Positions 45,622 through 53,731 of a stretch of DNA of 56,851 nucleotides are shown piece by piece. Within the stretch, counting starts at the first letter, position 1. Each line of letters opens with the position of its first letter. The DNA lies in contig JAGXOA010000132.1 of the NCBI GenBank assembly GCA_019894715.1, forward strand, positions 1-56,851, read 5' to 3'. The translations under genes and the position numbers were made by a program. This stretch comes from Promethearchaeota archaeon (GTDB lineage Archaea > Asgardarchaeota > Lokiarchaeia > Sigyniarchaeales > SOKP01). Under the pieces are notes generated by a model, which was given only the letters and a program-made list of their open reading frames with translations, was not told the DNA's origin and searched no databases.

Positions 45622-46611
45622 ATGTTAACTAAAGAAGAACTTCAAAACACTCTAAAGGATAACTGTATTAATCTTCGCTTCCATGCTAGAGGTGGACAAG
45701 GAGGTGTGACTGCCTCTAACCTCTGTGTTGAGGCATTCCATGGATTTGGTGTTTGTCAACCAAAATTTGGTGCGGAGAGGATGGGTAGTCCAACAGAGAG
45801 TTATGTAAGACTAAGTCTTAATGATGATTTAGTAAGAAATAATGAGCAGGTGTATGCCCCTCATGTTGTTTCCGTATTAGATCCATCTCTTCTTGGTGAA
45901 ATTGATGTTGCTGCAGGACTTGCCCCAGGAGGATGGTTAATAGTAAATACCACTATAGATCAAGTATCTTTACAAGAAGTAATTGGTAGAAATGATATTA
46001 ACATAGCCACAATAGATGCTTTAAATATAGCTATGGAAATATTAGGAAGAAATATTACCAATACAATTATCTTAGGCGCAATATTGCGAGTAATGCCAAT
46101 GTTTACCGTTGATGCTCTAAAAGATGCTGTCATGGCGAGATTTAAAGGATCATTAGCAGGAAAAAATATCGAAGCAATCAAGAGAGCATATGATGATACT
46201 TGCATCTATGAAACTCTAGATGCTCCAAAACTTGATTTTTCAAAAGATACAAAAATTCCTTGGCAACAAATATCTCTTGGTTTACCAGGTTATAAAGAAT
46301 TGGATAAAGCAGGAGTATGGTATTGTGATGAAACTGTAATTGAAATGGGGAGTAAATTAGTCAATACAGGTTCTTGGGGAGAATGGGATATGATCTGGGA
46401 TAAAGAAACATGTACAGATTGTGCTCAATGTTGGTTTATCTGTCCTGATTTTGCTATTCTAAGAGAGAAAAATGATGATGGTCTATGGCACATGGTTGGT
46501 ATTGATCAAGGTCATTGTAAATCATGCCAAAATTGTCTAGAAACATGTCCTGTAAAAGCAATTACAAAACAATTAAAACAAGGACCGGCCTCATGTGCCG
46601 CTCCACAATAG
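45622..46611 (+). CDS. porGD: 2-Oxoacid:ferredoxin oxidoreductase, fused gamma-delta subunit
   Basis: A 329-residue fusion. Residues about 15-195 form the gamma subunit (LRFHARGGQGGVTASNLCVE, FGAERMGSPTESYVRLS, then FTVDALKDAVMARF). Residues about 245-325 form the delta ferredoxin with two [4Fe-4S] motifs: CTDCAQCWFICPD and CKSCQNCLETCPV, plus the usual TGSWGEWDMIWD lead-in. The enzyme oxidises pyruvate (or a related 2-oxoacid) to acyl-CoA and CO2 while reducing ferredoxin, or runs in reverse for carbon fixation. It is the first gene of the por operon, followed by the alpha gene after 15 bp. Gamma-delta fusion is known in other lineages. Confidence 0.92.
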   Translation: MLTKEELQNTLKDNCINLRFHARGGQGGVTASNLCVEAFHGFGVCQPKFGAERMGSPTESYVRLSLNDDLVRNNEQVYAPHVVSVLDPSLLGEIDVAAGLAPGGWLIVNTTIDQVSLQEVIGRNDINIATIDALNIAMEILGRNITNTIILGAILRVMPMFTVDALKDAVMARFKGSLAGKNIEAIKRAYDDTCIYETLDAPKLDFSKDTKIPWQQISLGLPGYKELDKAGVWYCDETVIEMGSKLVNTGSWGEWDMIWDKETCTDCAQCWFICPDFAILREKNDDGLWHMVGIDQGHCKSCQNCLETCPVKAITKQLKQGPASCAAPQ

Positions 46612-46626
46612 ATGAGGTGAAAAAAA

Positions 46627-47856
46627 TTGTCAGTAGAACCAATGAAAATATTTTTTAAGGAAATAAAAGAACCAATAGAAACAGCTATGATTGGAAATTA
46701 TGCTGTCGCAGGAGGTATTACTCAAACAGATCCCGATGTTATATGTGCATTTCCAATTACACCACAAACTCAATCAGTTGAGGGATTATCTGATGTTGTT
46801 AATCAGGGAAGATTGATAGCTGCTTTTGTTAATGTTGAATCTGAGCTTGCTGCTATAAGTTATGCTACAGCTGCATGTGCTTCAGGAGCAAGAACTTTTA
46901 CAGCTACAGCTAGTCAAGGTTATTTATTAATGACAGAAGGGCTTCCTATGCCAGTTGGATGGAGATTACCTTTAACCATGTTGATTAGTGCTCGAGCTTT
47001 TAATGCTCCTAATCTAAGCATTTGGAATCAATGGGAATATACCCAAGTAAATGCAGAACTTGGTTGGAATATTTTTGTTTCTGAAAATGTTCAAGAAACA
47101 TATGATGCTGCAATTCTTTCTACAATGATTGCTGAAGATACATTATTTCCAACTATATTTGTTCATGATGGATTTATCATTTCTCATTCTGTACAAAAAT
47201 TAACTTTAATTCCAGATGAAACTGTTTTACGTATGACTCCTAAAAAACCACGACATATAATTGATACTGCTAAACCAGGTACTTGGGGAGGTATAGTCAC
47301 CCCAAATTATTTTATGGAAGGACGAGCTAATCTTGAAAATGCAAAAAAACCGGTTTTAGGCCAAATGCAAGCTGCTTTTGATCGATTCAAATCAGAAACA
47401 GGTAGACAATATAATTTAATAGAAACATACAATTTAGATAATTCATCGAAGACTGCTTTTTGCACAATGGGTTCGATGAGTGGAAACATTATTAGTTGGA
47501 TGACCAAAAATAAAGATGTTGGTTTAATAAAATTAAGAGCTTATAGACCATTTCCAGTTGAAGAATTAAGGAAAATTGTTGAAGAACATAATATAGAAAA
47601 ATTAATTCTTTTAGAGAAAAGTGATGCTCTTAATGGTTTATTACCTCCTTTCGCAATGTCAATTGCCAGTGCTCTTTATCCACTTGGGACTATATTTAGA
47701 AGTTTTATTGTTGGTTTAGGTGGTAGAGATGTAACTCGTGAGGAATTTACTGTTACCAAAAAGAAAATGGAATTGGTAAATGATATGAAAGGTCCACTTT
47801 ATTCCTATCTTGGAGTAAGAGAGACCAAACAAAAAATAGAAGGAGTTGATCAATAA
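46627..47856 (+). CDS. porA: 2-Oxoacid:ferredoxin oxidoreductase, alpha subunit
   Basis: A 409-residue alpha subunit. Landmarks are GNYAVAGGITQTDPDVICAF and PITPQTQSVEGLSD near the N-terminus, FVNVESELAAISYATAACAS, ARTFTATASQGYLLMTEGLP, and the CoA-domain region LGQMQAAFDRFKSETGRQYN. The C-terminal half has LIKLRAYRPFPVEELRKIVE and LLEKSDALNG. PITPQT and the VESE-A pattern are pyruvate-enzyme-like, though the substrate is not certain. Translation starts at TTG, with GAGGTGA eight bases upstream. The stop codon TAA is immediately followed by the ATG of the beta gene. Confidence 0.92.
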   Translation: MSVEPMKIFFKEIKEPIETAMIGNYAVAGGITQTDPDVICAFPITPQTQSVEGLSDVVNQGRLIAAFVNVESELAAISYATAACASGARTFTATASQGYLLMTEGLPMPVGWRLPLTMLISARAFNAPNLSIWNQWEYTQVNAELGWNIFVSENVQETYDAAILSTMIAEDTLFPTIFVHDGFIISHSVQKLTLIPDETVLRMTPKKPRHIIDTAKPGTWGGIVTPNYFMEGRANLENAKKPVLGQMQAAFDRFKSETGRQYNLIETYNLDNSSKTAFCTMGSMSGNIISWMTKNKDVGLIKLRAYRPFPVEELRKIVEEHNIEKLILLEKSDALNGLLPPFAMSIASALYPLGTIFRSFIVGLGGRDVTREEFTVTKKKMELVNDMKGPLYSYLGVRETKQKIEGVDQ

Positions 47857-48973
47857 ATGTCAAAACCAGAAAGAAATGTTATAGATTTTGAGGAAATTCT
47901 CAAAAGAGAAGGAAAAAGTAATGTTCTGTTCTTTAATTATGACAATGAGGCGTTCATGAATACTGGAAATTATAGAAAGTCTTCCTTTCTAAACTAGAAT
48001 TCAAGAATCAGGTTCAACACCTCCATTTGCCAGTACAACTACAGGACCAGCAGGAGAAAAGATTCCAGGAAAGATAGGTGTAAAACAAGACCTAGTCACA
48101 CCATTTGCTTTCTTTGGGACTAAAAAGCTTTTTCTAGCGACTCTCAATCCTTCATACCCTATGGATTTCATGGGTAAAGTTGCAGATGCTTTAAAGTCAG
48201 ATGGATCAGCCTTTCTTCAAGCCTATTCAGATTGTATGAGAGGATGGAGACACGGAGCCTCAGCAGCAGTAAGAATCTCTAAATTAGCAACTGATTGTGG
48301 ATATTGGCCATTATATACGATCCGAGTAGAAGACGGAATCCCCAGATTTTCATACTATAGAGGATTAGATATTGACAAAGAAAAATTTATTGAATATCTT
48401 AAATCAATGGGAAAATTCAGACACCTTTTTAAACCCGAATTCAGAGAGAAAGAGATTGATGAGATCATATATATGACAGAACAGAGAAATAAGAAACTAA
48501 GAAAGCTTATTGAAATATTCCCAGCAGATAAACCAATTGATTTCTATAAAGTTAATAGAAAGAAATTAGAACCTCAAAACCACTTACAACCAGGACATGG
48601 ATTATGTCCGGGATGTGGAGCAGGTATGGTTTTAAATCAATTAGCTACAGCCGCTCAAGCAATCGCAGGAAAAAATATTGTTTATGTAAATAACACAAGT
48701 TGTTCTGAAGTATCAACCTCTAAAGATAATGTTACTTCATGGAATGTCCCTTGGGTACATCATCTTTTTGAATCAGGATCAACCGTAGCAGATGCAATTT
48801 CTACTACTAAGAAAATCCTGAAAACTAAGGGATTAACCAATCAAGAGGTACCTTATGTTATTCATATTGCTGGAGATGGTTCCACTTATGATATTGGATT
48901 CCAATTCCTTAAAGCAGCTTTAATTAGAACAAGCAGTTTCCTTGAAATGAATGAATATTTAAATGTAAAATGA
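47857..48973 (+). CDS. porB: Circularly permuted 2-oxoacid:ferredoxin oxidoreductase beta subunit with a 31-nt insert
   Basis: After removal of 47969-47999 the frame encodes 361 residues. The first part starts MSKPERNVIDF, then VLFFNYDNEAFMNTG, IQESGSTPPFASTTTG, and runs through DCMRGWRHGAS and GKFRHLFKPEF: the normal C-terminal half of the beta subunit. The second part, from NHLQPGHGLCPGCGAG (CPGCG at about 240-244), contains TSCSEVSTS, SWNVPWVHHLFE and AGDGSTYDIGFQFLKAALIR, the normal N-terminal half, then a short tail. The thiamine-diphosphate motif is thus split between the two ends. The linker between halves is open (EIFPADKPIDFYKVNRKKLE). The cysteines expected to bind the [4Fe-4S] cluster are all kept. 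Unspliced, the frame ends at TAG 47995. Confidence 0.82.
47969..47999 (+). other. Candidate BHB mRNA intron (31 nt) in porB
   Basis: Exon CTGG (47963-47966) pairs with intron CTAG (47994-47997) with one G-U; bulges AA|A (47967-47969) and AA|T (47998-48000) hold the cuts; the inner helix TT(A)TAGAAAG/CTTTCTAAA has one unpaired A and loop TCTTC. Excision joins ACT GGA ATT CAA GAA, giving MNTG-IQ, the family motif, and restores the frame. Confidence 0.72.
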
Positions 48974-49059
48974 ATTTTTAATTTTTATTTTTACTTTCTT
49001 TTTTTTAATTATATAATTCAAACATTATTTTTTAAAATAACAATAATTTATGATGTCAC

Positions 49060-49461
49060 ATGTGGATATTTGAGGAATTAGAAATTAAAACATTGGAAAG
49101 AGAAATTTTAATTGATATAACAGAAAAAATTCAGGATATTCTAAAAAAATCTAGTATTTCTGAAGGAATCTGTAGAATTTTTATCCCACATACAACAGCG
49201 GGAATAACTATTAGTGAAAATGCTGATCCTACTGTTAAGATAGATCTTATAAAATACCTAAAACAATTAATACCAAAAAGTAGTGAATTTTTGCATTTAG
49301 AAGGAAATTCAGATGCCCACATTAAGAGTAGTCTAACAGGATTATCTTTAGAGGCGATAATACATAATAATAAGTTAATGTCAGGGGCATGGCAAGGTAT
49401 ATTTTTTGCAGAATATGATGGTCCAAGAAATAGAAAAGTCTATATTCAAATTCAAGGTTAA
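49060..49461 (+). CDS. YjbQ family protein (UPF0047)
   Basis: A 133-residue YjbQ-family protein. Landmarks are CRIFIPHTTAGITISENAD, the His/Glu segment HLEGNSDAHIKSSLTG, and GAWQGIFFAEYDGPRNRKVY near the C-terminus. The conserved His, Glu and Asp residues line an active-site pocket. Members have a weak thiamine-phosphate synthase activity and may work on phosphoryl or ubiquitous side reactions; the true role is unsettled. It follows porB by 86 bp on the same strand. Together with ThiC and ThiN it is a third thiamine-linked gene in the window, at some distance. Confidence 0.88.
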   Translation: MWIFEELEIKTLEREILIDITEKIQDILKKSSISEGICRIFIPHTTAGITISENADPTVKIDLIKYLKQLIPKSSEFLHLEGNSDAHIKSSLTGLSLEAIIHNNKLMSGAWQGIFFAEYDGPRNRKVYIQIQG

Positions 49462-49694
49462 TAATTGGTATTATTTTTTCAATTTTCTGATTTTATATTT
49501 AAAATAAAGTTCAGTACTACGTACATTGTACATTCGTGCTATTTACATTATATATTAATATGTTAATTGAATTGCTTTTATTTTAAAAAAATTATATTAT
49601 TGATGACAGTGTTTTAATTTATTTCCAATTTAATAACAAAGAATTAAAATAAGTAATCTAAATTAAATATAATAAGAAAAAATAAAGCCATTAT

Positions 49695-50264
49695 GTGGAA
49701 ACCTTGAATTATATATCGAATAATAAAAATCAAGAGAATATTAATAACACTTGTTGGGACATTATTGAAGTGTCAAAGGTTAACGACATAATTATTAAAA
49801 ACCTAATTGATAAGCTAAATTTAGGTATAAGTGATGATTTTTTCATATCCTTCGAAAGTTTAATAAAATTAGGTAAAAGAGCAAAATCGGGTATAATAGC
49901 TTATATTGAAAAAAAAGAATTAGATTCTTTTATTAAAAACGTGTTAGTATATATTCTTTATTATATTGATAACCAAAAATTTGATTTACCTCTTGTTATT
50001 AATTTATACCACACTGATTTCATAATTAGGGCTAAAACAATTATGAGTATTGAAGAAGAAGGAATTACTCACTATATAAGCTTTATTTTACCATTAATTA
50101 ATGATCCAGATGATTCCGTTCGTTGGGCAGTTATAAAACTACTAATCACACAAGATTTAATTAAAAATCCCTTAGTAAGAGAACATTTGGATAATCATTT
50201 AAAACAAGAACTAAATCCAATTATTAGAAAGAATATTCGGGGTTTTTTAGAAAACCATAATTAA
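49695..50264 (+). CDS. HEAT-repeat-like helical protein
   Basis: A 189-residue, all-helical protein starting at GTG. The C-terminal half shows HEAT-type helix pairs: FIIRAKTIMSIEEEGITHYI, SFILPLINDPDDSVRWAVIK (with the typical D-DD-VR-A motif) and NPIIRKNIRGFLEN. The N-terminus is a polar helix-rich region without a recognised motif. HEAT repeats act as protein-binding scaffolds; the partner is unknown. Lone gene, 60 bp upstream of a TIM-barrel gene on the same strand, possibly co-transcribed. Confidence 0.65.
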   Translation: METLNYISNNKNQENINNTCWDIIEVSKVNDIIIKNLIDKLNLGISDDFFISFESLIKLGKRAKSGIIAYIEKKELDSFIKNVLVYILYYIDNQKFDLPLVINLYHTDFIIRAKTIMSIEEEGITHYISFILPLINDPDDSVRWAVIKLLITQDLIKNPLVREHLDNHLKQELNPIIRKNIRGFLENHN

Positions 50265-50324
50265 TTTTAGTATGATTTTAAAATGATATTTTTAAAACTT
50301 ATAATGTATTCTATTTAATCTAAT

Positions 50325-51131
50325 ATGTTATTAGGATTAAATCAAAATTCGTATGAGAATTTATCAATAATAGAATTTATAAAAAAAGCAAAGAGATTTC
50401 AAGGAATTGAACTTGATTTTAAAAAATTAAAAAATGAATTATCTAATAATCTTACTTTTAAAACTCTATTAGATTATTTTGAAATGTATAATACCAAATT
50501 AATTAATATTTTTCAATTAGAAGATTTTTCACTTTGCTCGGAAAAAGATTTTAAAAAAATTAAAATCCCTATTCTAAAAAAAATATTATATTATAGTTAT
50601 AAATTAGAATGTGATTTGGTTACAATCGCACCTTCTTTTGAATCAAGAGATATTCCAAAATGGAGGATTATTAGAAAAACAGAGAAAAGAATTCAAGAAA
50701 TAATGAGAATCATTAAAGAAACAGATGTTAAAATAGGTTTTGAATTTATTAATCACCCAGATTCATCAATTCAAACTCTTTCAGAGACCAAGGAATTATT
50801 AGATTTATTTATTTCTAATGCCAACGTGGGTTATGTTATTGATACATATTACTTAGGAAAAAGTAAAGAAGATTTTGGAAAAATTAAAGATATTTCTGAT
50901 GCTATCTTTTTGATACAATTAAGTGATTTTTCCCAAAAACTTGAAGAAACAGAAGCCATAGATGGAGAAAGTAAAAGACTTTTTCCAGGTGATGGAGAAT
51001 TTGATTTTAAAGAGTTTATTAATACTATAAAAAGCTATAGATACAAAAGATTTTATTCCATTGAGATAGACCATTCTGAAAATGAGTATGATTGCTATAA
51101 AAAATTTAAGAATATGAATATATCTAATTAG
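50325..51131 (+). CDS. Sugar-phosphate isomerase/epimerase-like TIM-barrel protein
   Basis: A 268-residue protein of the AP-endonuclease-2 / xylose-isomerase-like TIM-barrel group. Landmarks are FQGIELDF (E near the start), LECDLVTIAPSF, RIQEIMRIIKETDVKIGFEF, NVGYVIDTYYLGKS, IFLIQLSDFSQ, GDGEFDFKEFINTIK and FYSIEIDH. The spaced Glu, Asp and His residues would bind a divalent metal. Members isomerise sugars or inositols, or cut DNA at abasic sites; this one looks closer to the sugar isomerases, but the substrate is unknown. Confidence 0.78.
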   Translation: MLLGLNQNSYENLSIIEFIKKAKRFQGIELDFKKLKNELSNNLTFKTLLDYFEMYNTKLINIFQLEDFSLCSEKDFKKIKIPILKKILYYSYKLECDLVTIAPSFESRDIPKWRIIRKTEKRIQEIMRIIKETDVKIGFEFINHPDSSIQTLSETKELLDLFISNANVGYVIDTYYLGKSKEDFGKIKDISDAIFLIQLSDFSQKLEETEAIDGESKRLFPGDGEFDFKEFINTIKSYRYKRFYSIEIDHSENEYDCYKKFKNMNISN

Positions 51132-51430
51132 AACTAGTTCCATAAACCTATATTGATCCATAAATAACATAATTGAATATCTTTTTTTTAATAAAAAGTA
51201 AAAAGTTATAATAAAAATGCCCATTAATTAATTATAAAGAGTAATTTATGATAAAAACACATGAAAATATCAAAAAATATAAGAAATAATTTAAATTATT
51301 TTTATATTTGATATTGAATTAAATAACAACATCTGAAACAGAAATATCATACATAAGAAAAATAAGATTGTTCTATGTATTAAGCGTTAGAATAAAATAA
51401 TAACAAAAAAAAAAATATTTCCATAGGTGA

Positions 51431-51982
51431 TTGCAAATTCCTAATTATGATTATACATTTAAGATTCTATTACTAGGGGATGCGAGTGTAGGTAAAACAT
51501 CATTTACAAAAAGATATTGTTATAATATTTTTAATCCTAGTGAACGTTTAACGATAGGAGTAGACTTTCATGTCAAAACAATAGAATTAGATCATAAAGG
51601 AAGTACAAAAAAGATTAAACTTCAAATATGGGATATAGGAGGCGAAGAAAGATTTCGTTTTTTACTTCCTACTTATTGTTTAGGTGCAAATGCTGCATTC
51701 CTCCTATATGACATTACCAGACCTTCTACATTAGACAATATTCCAGCATGGACAACAATTGTTAGACAAAAAGGCGGGGCTATTCCAATTATGTTAATTG
51801 GTTCTAAAGCAGATTTAGCTCCTGAACAACGTAAAATACCTCTTGAACAAGGAGCACAAATTTCAGAGAAGAATAAATTATCTGGTTTTAAAGAAATATC
51901 TGCTAAAAATGATAATAACGTTAATAAGGCATTTGAAAAGCTATCTAATTGGACTTTAGAGAAAATGGAAAGTAAACTTTAG
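51431..51982 (+). CDS. Rab-like small GTPase with non-standard switch-II and G4 motifs
   Basis: A 183-residue single-domain GTPase. P-loop GDASVGKTS (16-24) and switch I TIGVDFHVKTIEL are Rab-like. Switch II is WDIGGEERF (67-75), where the normal WDTAGQERF glutamine is glutamate (E72), and the G4 motif is GSKAD (124-128) in place of NKxD. ISAK (G5) is present. The Q-to-E change would lower intrinsic hydrolysis and the G4 change would weaken guanine specificity, so an altered nucleotide cycle is likely. No C-terminal cysteine for prenylation is seen. Translation appears to start at TTG 51431. The TrmB-like gene follows after 10 bp, so the two are co-transcribed. Confidence 0.85.
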   Translation: MQIPNYDYTFKILLLGDASVGKTSFTKRYCYNIFNPSERLTIGVDFHVKTIELDHKGSTKKIKLQIWDIGGEERFRFLLPTYCLGANAAFLLYDITRPSTLDNIPAWTTIVRQKGGAIPIMLIGSKADLAPEQRKIPLEQGAQISEKNKLSGFKEISAKNDNNVNKAFEKLSNWTLEKMESKL

Positions 51983-51992
51983 GTGATATATA

Positions 51993-52958
51993 ATGGGAGA
52001 GGATATATTTTTAGCCCTAAACCAAGTATTTGATTCAATTGGGATTATAGAGAAAGGAATTGAAAGATTGTATCATTATCTTTTATTAAATAAAAGAATA
52101 GATAATCTTAAGGAAGTTTGTACTCAATTCAATCTTACTTTAAAACGGGGGTATAAAATTTGTTCGGTTTTGTCAGATTTAGAGCTTGTCCAAATCTATG
52201 ATCGTCCTATGAAAATCATTTTACAAACACCTGTTATACCTATTTGGCAAAGGTTAATAAATAATCGAATTGAAGCATTAAAAAATAAGCTTAATGAACA
52301 GGTTGATTATTGTGAGAATACATTTGAAAAATTCACAAAATTATATGATCTTAAAAAAGATGAAGTTGAACAAGAACCTGTAGAATTTCTTAGCTATAGT
52401 TTAGATCATATTGAAGATCTATTTTACCCCTTTTTAGCGAATAAAGAGTGTAAGATTGCTATAGGAATCAGATATGAAAATATTCTTATATCTTCGATAA
52501 AGGATGAAGCAATTGATAATATACATCAAAAATTTAAAACTCAATTCTCTAAAGCAATAAACAGTATTATAAATAATCTTCAAAATGTAAATATCCAAGT
52601 TATTTTTAATCAAGAAATTATAGAAACGTTATTAATAAGTAGAGAATACAGAATTATCTCAAGTATTCTAGAGAAAGTAGATTTTAAATTTCAGATTTTT
52701 GATGTCAGAGTTACTGAGGAAGATTTTAGTAACTTTAGTATTATTGATGATGAACTTGTTCAACCAAGTTTTGATCCATCAAATAAATTAATGGGTGCTT
52801 ATATTTCAAGAAATAAAAATATTTATGATATTTTTGCTGATAAATATACAGAATTATTTAATAAAGGCACTCCAATTAATCAATATATCGAACGAAATAA
52901 AAATCTTAATTCTGAATCTCTATCTGATTTTCAACGCTTCGTTTTATGTTTATTATAA
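51993..52958 (+). CDS. TrmB-like winged-helix regulator-type protein
   Basis: A 321-residue protein. Residues about 15-75 look like a winged helix (IEKGIERLYHYLLLNKRIDN, then ICSVLSDLELVQIYDRPMKI), the arrangement of TrmB-type archaeal regulators. A helical linker follows (about 85-130). Residues about 150-300 are an alpha/beta domain (CKIAIGIRYENILISSIKDE, VNIQVIFNQEIIETLLISRE) like the TrmB effector domain, though I see no clear sugar-binding signature. AGGTGATATATAATG places a strong ribosome-binding site just before the ATG. Close linkage to a Rab-like GTPase is unusual: it might control, or be controlled by, the switch. Confidence 0.6.
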   Translation: MGEDIFLALNQVFDSIGIIEKGIERLYHYLLLNKRIDNLKEVCTQFNLTLKRGYKICSVLSDLELVQIYDRPMKIILQTPVIPIWQRLINNRIEALKNKLNEQVDYCENTFEKFTKLYDLKKDEVEQEPVEFLSYSLDHIEDLFYPFLANKECKIAIGIRYENILISSIKDEAIDNIHQKFKTQFSKAINSIINNLQNVNIQVIFNQEIIETLLISREYRIISSILEKVDFKFQIFDVRVTEEDFSNFSIIDDELVQPSFDPSNKLMGAYISRNKNIYDIFADKYTELFNKGTPINQYIERNKNLNSESLSDFQRFVLCLL

Positions 52959-53056
52959 CTGAAATTTTGTAATATTAAAAGATTCTATTTTTAAAAATAA
53001 TCAAATTACTAAAAAGAAAAAAAAATAAAATTAGTTTTTTTATTCATAACATCCAT

Positions 53057-53473
53057 TTAGTCATATCTCTTTCTAGTAACAAGTAACCAGAGAAATCCTA
53101 TGACACCGATAATGGTTGCTATTAATGGAATATAACTTACCCATTGGGTAAACCAATCTGTAACTTGTACTATTGAGTAAAGTTGTTGAACACCTACAAC
53201 TGCCATAATGCTTAAAACAACAAGAGCTTGGCCCATTGCCCATTCCTCTTCCTTAAACATTCCTATTCCAGATATAAGCGCCCATACACCAATAACTATG
53301 GAAACTAACCATGTGGATCCAAATACAATAGTAAGTTCATAAAGAGCTATGGGTAAGGTAATAGCTATACCAGCATCTATCAATACAGATATAATTCCTA
53401 AGAATATAAACAATCCTCCTAAAGCTATTAGAATGATGTTTAATAATTCATTTGAATCTTTTTTTTCACTCAT
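53057..53473 (-). CDS. Four-segment membrane protein
   Basis: A 138-residue integral membrane protein with four hydrophobic segments: LLNIILIALGGLFIFLGIIS, GSTWLVSIVIGVWALISGIG, LVVLSIMAVVGVQQLYSIV and WVSYIPLIATIIGVIGFLWL. The N-terminus is short and charged, the C-terminus ends KRYD. The pattern fits the many small DUF-type membrane proteins of archaea. There is no catalytic motif. Lone gene; the 260 bp upstream holds its promoter and that of the broken synthase on the other strand. Confidence 0.7.
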   Translation of the reverse strand: MSEKKDSNELLNIILIALGGLFIFLGIISVLIDAGIAITLPIALYELTIVFGSTWLVSIVIGVWALISGIGMFKEEEWAMGQALVVLSIMAVVGVQQLYSIVQVTDWFTQWVSYIPLIATIIGVIGFLWLLVTRKRYD

Positions 53474-53731
53474 TTTTTTATAAACCTTAACATTTATTTT
53501 AATTTAGTTTATAAAAATAAAATGTGTAACGGTTATATTTAAACTTGTTTATATATAATATTGTAGCATATGGATAAATGATTTTAATTTTTTCTTATCA
53601 TTTTATCATTGAATAACTTAAAACAAAAATTAAAATAAGGACAATTATCTATGTAAATTCAAGAGTTTCTTAATCTTATAGGTGTTTTTTAATAAATTTC
53701 TATTGTAGATAAAAAAAGAATCTGAAGAAAA

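Noticed and set aside
47993-47995. TAG in porB read as pyrrolysine or readthrough
   Set aside because: After TAG the same frame gives no family-like sequence; the family motifs resume in another frame, so a 31-nt removal or a frameshift is required.
47900-48973. RNA-level explanation for permuted porB: back-splicing joining AALIRTS to NVLFF, prompted by complementary TTTCCTT (48937-48943) and AAGGAAA (47909-47915)
   Set aside because: I could not build a 4-bp helix with two 3-nt bulges in any register that joins the coding frames, the linker between the halves is open and translated, and both ends have their own start and stop. The 7-nt match is likely chance in AT-rich DNA.
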